Part shown: in pieces, positions 6,849-10,984 of the stretch
Layout of the letters: the number at the start of each line of letters is the position of its first letter
How positions within the stretch are numbered: the first letter of the stretch is position 1
Source of the DNA: Actinomycetes bacterium
Lineage (GTDB): Bacteria; Actinomycetota; Humimicrobiia; Humimicrobiales; Humimicrobiaceae
Length of the DNA stretch: 10,984 nt
Direction of reading: 5' to 3'
NCBI GenBank assembly: GCA_030603375.1
Contig: JAUVXY010000036.1
Span: forward strand, 1-10,984
Notes under the pieces: model-generated
Seen by the model: the letters and a program-made list of their open reading frames with translations, nothing else
Database searches by the model: none
Told to the model about the DNA's origin: nothing
Made by a program: the position numbers and the translations under genes

Positions 6849-7862
6849 ATGACAAATATATATGAACTTGCTAAAAAAGCCGGTGTTTCTCATATGACCG
6901 TATCGAGGGCATTTAATAACCCTGAACAGGTTAATAAAAAAACGAGAGAAAAAATATTTAGAATTGCTGACGAATTAAGCTACAGGCCAAGTCTGGTTGC
7001 CAGAAGCATGAGAACCAAAAGGACCAACTATATTGGCCTGATACTTCCCGATATAATTAACCCATTTTTCCCTGAAATAGTTAGAGGTGTGGACGACTAT
7101 GCAAGAAAAAGTGATCACAATGTCATCCTTGTCAACACAGATAATGACTATGAAAAACAAACTTCATCTCTGTATATGTTTATTAACAGAGGGGTAGATG
7201 GAGTGATCTTGAGTGGAATCGCAGGCGGTAAAAAAGATAGAAAGTTTATCAATAAAATAGTTGAAAGAAATATCCCTGCAGTTTTAATCGATAGATTTAT
7301 CCCAGATCTTAAATCATCTTATGTAATCACCAACAATTTTAAAGCTGCATATGATGCAACAAACTATTTGATAAAATTAGGACATAAAAAAATAGGTGTT
7401 ATATCTTCGCCACAAAAAATTAAAATTTTTCAGGATAGATTAAAAGGCTACAAGCAGGCGCTAAAAGAGAGTAGTATCAAATATAGAGAAGATTTTATAG
7501 CCGAAGGAGAAGAAAATATCGAAAGTGGCTATGAAACTACAAAGAAACTTTTCACTAAAGTTAATAATTTTACTGCCATTTTTGCAATGTGTGATTTTAT
7601 GGCTTTTGGTGTTTATAAATACTGTAAGGAAAAAAATATCAAAATACCAGATGATATCTCAGTAATTAGCATCGATGATATTTATACCTCAGCCCTAATT
7701 ACTCCGCCCCTTACCACTATGGCACAGCAGAAATATGAAATAGGATTCAATGCTGCAAAAATTCTAATAGAGAGCATTAAAAAAAATAAACTGCCTGAAA
7801 AACAGATGATTTTGGAAGCTAAATTCATTGAAAGAAACTCATGTGGTCATGTAAAAAAATAA
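6849..7862 (+). CDS. LacI-family transcriptional regulator
   Basis: A 337-residue repressor-type protein, the normal family length. The N-terminal helix-turn-helix covers about residues 3-22 ('IYELAKKAGVSHMTVSRAF'). It is followed by 'VNKKTREKIFRIADELSYRP' and the hinge helix 'SLVARSMRTKRT' at about 48-59; the usual minor-groove Leu of the hinge is Met54. The effector-binding domain is periplasmic-binding-protein-like ('YIGLILPDIINPFFPEIVRGV', then 'CDFMAFGVYKYCKE' and 'ISVISIDDIYTSALITPPLTTM'), implying a sugar-like inducer, or a co-repressor as in PurR/CcpA relatives. It is transcribed divergently from the operon, and its own promoter faces the operon promoter across the repeat array, so autoregulation is likely. 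The RBS before ATG 6849 is poor, in keeping with low expression. It ends with TAA, 37 bp from the convergent CARDB-type gene. Confidence 0.95.
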   Translation: MTNIYELAKKAGVSHMTVSRAFNNPEQVNKKTREKIFRIADELSYRPSLVARSMRTKRTNYIGLILPDIINPFFPEIVRGVDDYARKSDHNVILVNTDNDYEKQTSSLYMFINRGVDGVILSGIAGGKKDRKFINKIVERNIPAVLIDRFIPDLKSSYVITNNFKAAYDATNYLIKLGHKKIGVISSPQKIKIFQDRLKGYKQALKESSIKYREDFIAEGEENIESGYETTKKLFTKVNNFTAIFAMCDFMAFGVYKYCKEKNIKIPDDISVISIDDIYTSALITPPLTTMAQQKYEIGFNAAKILIESIKKNKLPEKQMILEAKFIERNSCGHVKK

Positions 7863-7899
7863 ACTAAAACTTCTATTCCTTAATTATTCCTCTACCCAT

Positions 7900-8925
7900 T
7901 TATTTTTCCATCATAAATTTGTAAGTTGCAGAATTGTTTCCTAAAAATACTTCGTCTGGCACAGGGCCTGCATTTATTCTAATCTCACATTTTCTGCCAG
8001 GATAAGCAGTAAACCCTGAAATGGTTACTGCCTTCTGATCAGAAGGATTTATTGTACTTATGGTATAACTCTTTTCTTCGTTTGGATTACCTTCAGACAC
8101 ATAAGTCATCGTTACAACTACATCATTTTCAACTACATTCCCCTGATTTTCTATTTTAATAATTACACTAATTTCAGAACCATTGGCCAGCACTAAATAT
8201 TCCCCCTGCTCATGGGTTACCCGCGGGTTAAACTCTATGCTTTTGGCTATAACTGCAACACCCCTTCTCTCCTGCAGTGTTGTTAATGTTTTAATCTCAG
8301 ATATAAGTCCAACTACATTCTGAGTATTTGTTAAACCTTTATCCTTAAGTATCTCGGAATCAATTATTGTCAAATTATTAATTCCATAATGCTCACCTGA
8401 CTTTTCTATCTCTTCCTGGAAATATTTATATATCTCATCACTCATAAACATATACAAAAAAGTTTTGGTCATTTGTGAGCTTGATATATCTATATCCACA
8501 TCCTGCAGTGCATTAAATATTGCAGGTTTAAAATTCTCGTAAGCTTTATTTCTCATCTGGAATACAAGCCTCAAATAGCCATGGGGAACTTCAAAAAACT
8601 CAGGCGGGTTAAGCTCTTCGCAATTTTCCAGAGCAACTTTACTCTCTTCAATTATTTCTGAAAGGCTGCTATCCAGTTCTTCACGCGATACATCTTTTAT
8701 CTTGTCTAAAATAATAAAAAAATTAACAGAAGTTTTATAAGAGTGCTGTACCAAAACTGAAATGGAATTTACATAATCTGAAATTGTTAATCTTTCTTCT
8801 TCCGTTAAATTCTTTCTACCTGCTTCACAGCTCCACAGCCCTGTAAGCCAGCTTACAATTACTGCTGCTATTATCAACATTATAATTAAAATTATAATTG
8901 ATTCTTTTTTCCCTTTTCTTTCCAA
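7900..8925 (-). CDS. Membrane-anchored protein with C-terminal CARDB-like domain, function unknown
   Basis: I do not recognise the whole 341-residue protein. It starts at TTG 8925 with AAAGGA five bases upstream; the next in-frame ATG would cut the membrane helix. Residues 1-8 are basic and about 9-30 form one transmembrane segment, followed by 'LWSCEAG', so it is probably anchored in the membrane with the rest outside. Residues about 40-235 are mainly helical, with Glu/Lys-rich stretches (for example 80-105 and 160-180) and no known motif. Residues about 245-337 look like a CARDB/adhesion-type beta-sandwich: 'VIIKIENQGNVVENDVVVTMTY', 'SYTISTINPSDQKAVTISGF' and a closing 'LGNNSATYKF'. It has its own promoter at 8995-9023 and is convergent with the lacI-type gene, so it is not part of the sugar operon. 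No catalytic residues are evident. Confidence 0.85.
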   Translation of the reverse strand: MERKGKKESIIILIIMLIIAAVIVSWLTGLWSCEAGRKNLTEEERLTISDYVNSISVLVQHSYKTSVNFFIILDKIKDVSREELDSSLSEIIEESKVALENCEELNPPEFFEVPHGYLRLVFQMRNKAYENFKPAIFNALQDVDIDISSSQMTKTFLYMFMSDEIYKYFQEEIEKSGEHYGINNLTIIDSEILKDKGLTNTQNVVGLISEIKTLTTLQERRGVAVIAKSIEFNPRVTHEQGEYLVLANGSEISVIIKIENQGNVVENDVVVTMTYVSEGNPNEEKSYTISTINPSDQKAVTISGFTAYPGRKCEIRINAGPVPDEVFLGNNSATYKFMMEK

Positions 8926-8994
8926 AAAAATCCTTTCTGGCTAAAACTGAGCAATTAAGTTGGACAGATAGACAGTAGTAAACTATCAGATATT

Positions 8995-9023
8995 ATTATA
9001 TAAACGAATAACGTAAAACTCAA
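8995..9023 (-). promoter_or_regulatory. Probable sigma70 promoter of the CARDB-domain gene
   Basis: On the minus strand TTGAGT (9023-9018) and a perfect TATAAT (9000-8995) are exactly 17 bp apart. The predicted start near 8988 leaves a leader of about 60 nt before TTG 8925. This suggests the gene is transcribed separately from the upstream yjbQ gene. Confidence 0.65.
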
Positions 9024-9035
9024 ATTCTTAAAGTA

Positions 9036-9452
9036 TTATTCCCCAATTATTTTTATTAGGACTCTTTTTTGTCTTTTTCCGTCAAACTCCCCATAAAAGA
9101 CCTGCTCCCATGGGCCCAGATCCAGCTTTCCATCAGTAACTGCGACTACTATTTCTCTTCCCATTATAGTTCTTTTAAGATGTGCATCAGCATTATCTTC
9201 AAATCCATTATGCCTGTATCTGTCATATGGCTTTTCCGGAGCTAACTTTTCCAGCCATTCTTCAAAATCCTGATGAAGACCGCTCTCATCATCATTTATA
9301 AAAACACTGGCAGTAATATGCATCGCATTACACAGCACCAGTCCCTCTCTTATGCTGCTTTCATTAAGACAATTCTCAATCTCACCAGTAATGTTAATAA
9401 ACTCTCTCCTATTTTTGGTTTTAAACCATAACTCCTTCCTAAAACTTTTCAT
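9036..9452 (-). CDS. yjbQ: YjbQ / UPF0047 family protein
   Basis: A 138-residue small cytoplasmic protein, the standard length of the family. Conserved family segments are present in order: 'GLVLCNAMHITASVFINDDE' at 37-56 with His45, 'DFEEWLEKLAP' at 62-72, 'HNGFEDNADAHLKRTIMGRE' at 81-100 with His81 and His91, and 'LDLGPWEQVFYGEFDG' at 110-125. The conserved His/Asp/Glu set forms the putative active site. The Escherichia coli homologue has weak thiamine-phosphate-synthase activity, and the physiological role is not settled. ATG 9452 has AAGGAG six bases upstream. It lies 85 bp downstream of the PH-domain gene and 110 bp upstream of the CARDB gene, with no functional link evident. Confidence 0.95.
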   Translation of the reverse strand: MKSFRKELWFKTKNRREFINITGEIENCLNESSIREGLVLCNAMHITASVFINDDESGLHQDFEEWLEKLAPEKPYDRYRHNGFEDNADAHLKRTIMGREIVVAVTDGKLDLGPWEQVFYGEFDGKRQKRVLIKIIGE

Positions 9453-9537
9453 GAAATTCTCCTTCGGGTCTTACTATTCTAAAAGGCTGCGCACATTTAA
9501 TATTTTTAATTATATTTTTTTAGTTAATTTTCATCCT

Positions 9538-10122
9538 TTATTTTTCTTCAAGCAATCTTTTAATAGACTTAAGTTCATCCAGTATATTCGTAAAGACTGT
9601 AGATTTTTCTTCGGGTATAAGCTCTTTTCCCGGTTCTCTGATGCTGCCGGAAGAATAAGTTGGATCTTTAACATTTTTTATAATTACATCCCTGATCTTA
9701 TCCAGTTCCCTTATACCAGTTAACTTGAGCTCAGCTTTTTCTCCCTGCTTTCCAGCTGCACCTGCGGTCTGGACATGTATGGTCCCGATATTATAATATC
9801 TCTGCAGGGGACCCCTGGTTATATCTACATTAGTTATTTTAGGATACGGAACAGTAACATATTTCTTCCATACTACCCCGCCCTTCATCTTGACTCCCTC
9901 ATCATCTATATAATATTCCAGGGCATTAAAAGCAGCCGGAATCCAGATGACAATAAGAATCATAATTATAAGCCAGACCGAAGAAGCAATCCCAAAAGTC
10001 AACAAGTTAACAGTCAATGACAGGACAATCCATAAGATTGTTCCTATCACAAAAACTACGATCCAGGTAATAATCCATAAAGTTTTTTGTTCTTTTTCTG
10101 GTTTTATTGCTAGGCTGTCCAT
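9538..10122 (-). CDS. PH domain-containing membrane protein (bacterial PH2, YdbS-like)
   Basis: A 194-residue inner-membrane protein. I chose ATG 10122 over the adjacent TTG 10125 because AGGGG lies five bases before the ATG. Two transmembrane helices are at about residues 15-36 and 44-64. They are followed by the bacterial PH2 (DUF304) domain at about 66-150, with the characteristic 'YYIDDEGVKMKGGVVWKK', 'VPYPKITNVDITRGPLQR' and 'NIGTIHVQTAG'. The C-terminal 40 residues are a charged tail ending in a short amphipathic helix (NILDELKSIKRLLEEK) that could form a coiled coil. The YdbS/YdbT family has been linked to membrane or envelope stress and resistance to some bacteriocins, but the mechanism is not established. 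Part of the gene is near 50% G+C (line at 9721), well above the window average. Confidence 0.93.
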   Translation of the reverse strand: MDSLAIKPEKEQKTLWIITWIVVFVIGTILWIVLSLTVNLLTFGIASSVWLIIMILIVIWIPAAFNALEYYIDDEGVKMKGGVVWKKYVTVPYPKITNVDITRGPLQRYYNIGTIHVQTAGAAGKQGEKAELKLTGIRELDKIRDVIIKNVKDPTYSSGSIREPGKELIPEEKSTVFTNILDELKSIKRLLEEK

Positions 10123-10238
10123 CAAAACCCCTATCTATCGTGTTAATGTAATAATCAATTATTAGCAGAAAAAATATTATTGTTTAACAATATCACAATA
10201 TATGTAAATAAAAAAATGGTGGAATTCAGTAAATTTAC

Positions 10239-10313
10239 TGGTGGAGATGAGCGGACTTGAACCGCCGACCTCTTGTCTGCCAGACAAGCGTTCTCCCACT
10301 GAACTACATCCCC
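10239..10313 (-). tRNA. tRNA-Ala (anticodon GGC)
   Basis: Read on the minus strand it folds into a 75-nt cloverleaf with encoded CCA. The acceptor is GGGGATG/CATCTCC and contains the G3:U70 pair that identifies alanine tRNAs. The D stem is GTTC/GAAC. The anticodon stem CTTGT/ACAAG has loop CTGGCAG, giving anticodon GGC (reads GCC and GCU). The T arm is GGCGG/CCGCT around TTCAAGT. It lies 25 bp downstream of tRNA-Leu and is probably co-transcribed with it. Confidence 0.96.
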
Positions 10314-10338
10314 ACTGAATAATAATTTAGTAATTTTA

Positions 10339-10425
10339 TGGTGGGCGAAGGGGGACTTGAACCCCCATGTCCTTGCGGACACTAAGTCCTGAACCTAGCG
10401 CGTCTGCCAATTCCGCCATTCGCCC
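10339..10425 (-). tRNA. tRNA-Leu (anticodon CAG)
   Basis: An 87-nt class II tRNA with encoded CCA on the minus strand. The acceptor is GGGCGAA/TTCGCCC and the D arm has GCG/CGC. The anticodon stem CTAGG/CTTAG has loop TTCAGGA, giving anticodon CAG (reads CUG). The long variable arm TGTCCGCAAGGACA is the leucine hallmark, and the T arm is GGGGG/CCCCC around TTCAAGT. The tRNA is intact, but its first 44 bases are also the end of the recombinase reading frame. Confidence 0.97.
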
Positions 10426-10984
10426 AGCGCGGGGTAATTTTTCCAATATTTGCTGCTACTAAACTACTAAAATTATAATGTATATAAACATCCAGCTTAG
10501 TAGTCTCAGTCATCTTACCCTTAGAATCTATTTCTATTCTATCTATAAAAGATGCTATTATTCTCTTCCAATCAATGTCATCTAATTTACTTATACCTAA
10601 TTTTATACTACTTAAAAGACTCTTTAAGCTATTAATTCTCTTCTCTTTTAGTTTCTCTAATTTTTCTTTATTTTTAAGTTCATATATTACGTTGTCAATT
10701 ATTTTTAGCTCTTCTTCCTTTCCCTTTAATTTATCTGCAATACTACTTTTTCTAATTGATTTAGGGACGTCCTCATTTAAATATAACTCCAAGAGTCTGT
10801 CAATATCTTTGTTAATTTTATCCTTTTTATTTTCAAATTCAATAGCCATAAAGTCATTATTTAGACTTTTTTTGCCCTTATTTAAAATATATTTTTTGAT
10901 ATTATCTGGATTTAAAAGAAAATATTTTATATCATTTTTAATTATATCCTCTATCAGTTCCTTTCTAACTGCTGCACTGCTACA
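10382..10984 (-). CDS. Large serine recombinase, C-terminal part, cut by window edge and reading into tRNA-Leu
   Basis: The frame is open from the right edge (first codon TGT at 10984) for 200 codons to TAG at 10384-10382. Its visible start is not the real N-terminus: codons upstream of ATG 10849 continue in frame. It begins with the last Cys of a probable zinc ribbon, followed by 'VRKELIEDIIKNDIKYFLLNP', a pattern seen after the ribbon in large serine integrases. Next is a long Lys/Glu-rich coiled coil with 'KDRLLELYL'-type sequence (here 'IDRLLELYLNEDVPKS') and the closing 'IDRIEIDSKG...IHYNF' motif. The catalytic serine domain lies outside the window. The last 14-15 residues (from about WANGG) are encoded by the 5' half of tRNA-Leu, so the true functional C-terminus is probably near 'IHYNF'. 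Such enzymes integrate phages, conjugative elements or transposons. Confidence 0.85.
   Translation of the reverse strand, partial: CSSAAVRKELIEDIIKNDIKYFLLNPDNIKKYILNKGKKSLNNDFMAIEFENKKDKINKDIDRLLELYLNEDVPKSIRKSSIADKLKGKEEELKIIDNVIYELKNKEKLEKLKEKRINSLKSLLSSIKLGISKLDDIDWKRIIASFIDRIEIDSKGKMTETTKLDVYIHYNFSSLVAANIGKITPRWANGGIGRRARFRT

Noticed and set aside
7863..7899. Possible bidirectional terminator between the convergent lacI-type and CARDB genes
   Set aside because: No stem-loop could be found in the 37-bp gap.
10217..10245. TGGTGGA repeated at 10217-10223 and 10239-10245, with palindrome CAGTAAATTTACTG (10227-10240) between, after tRNA-Ala
   Set aside because: It resembles a duplicated tRNA 3' end (TCCACCA), but 7 bp is too short to claim an att site; as a terminator the stem is weak and separated from the T-run.
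10155..10382. Open frame on the minus strand starting inside tRNA-Leu and running through tRNA-Ala
   Set aside because: Its sequence is simply the translation of two tRNA genes and the AT-rich spacer after them; this is a well-known kind of spurious ORF.
1..10984. CRISPR array, riboswitch, rRNA or complete insertion sequence
   Set aside because: No spaced repeats, recognisable aptamer, rRNA segment or transposase with terminal repeats was seen; the only mobile-element gene is the partial serine recombinase.

Overview
This is an AT-rich window (lines I counted by hand run from about 25 to 42% G+C, with one stretch near 50%). It looks bacterial: good Shine-Dalgarno sites, sigma70-type promoters, a LacI-family regulator, a lipoprotein substrate-binding protein and tRNAs with encoded CCA. 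A low-GC anaerobe (Clostridia/Halanaerobiales-like, Atribacterota or Thermotogota) would fit, but nothing here fixes the phylum.

Left and centre (1-6848, minus strand): one long operon read right to left. Its order is an actinobacterial/archaeal-type myo-inositol-1-phosphate synthase, a PfkB sugar/cyclitol kinase translationally coupled to it through a 7-nt overlap, a Gfo/Idh/MocA dehydrogenase, a KdsD/GutQ-type sugar-phosphate isomerase without CBS domains, and a ribose-type ABC importer (permease, binding lipoprotein, ATPase cut by the window edge). The permease frame carries one in-frame TGA exactly where the family has a conserved Arg. A perfect 13-bp hairpin follows the binding-protein gene. 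The binding-protein leader holds two very strong ribosome-binding sites that open only tiny reading frames.

Control region (6574-6848): the divergent LacI-type regulator gene starts at 6849. Between it and the operon are two promoters that face each other. Between their -10 boxes lie three tandem 13-bp units, each built on a GTTAT-NN-ATAAC half-palindrome. This is the layout expected for one repressor shutting both its own gene and the operon. The likely logic is that an imported sugar or cyclitol induces the operon and is phosphorylated, oxidised or isomerised. The synthase beside the kinase suggests that inositol 3-phosphate is the common intermediate; this part is inference.

Right part (7863-10122, minus strand): three housekeeping or unknown genes. 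They are a membrane-anchored protein with a C-terminal CARDB-like domain and its own promoter, a YjbQ/UPF0047 protein, and a two-helix bacterial PH-domain (YdbS-like) protein. Right end (10239-10984, minus strand): tRNA-Ala(GGC), tRNA-Leu(CAG) and the C-terminal part of a large serine recombinase. The recombinase reading frame runs into the 5' half of tRNA-Leu, so this is probably the edge of an integrated element lying to the right of the window.
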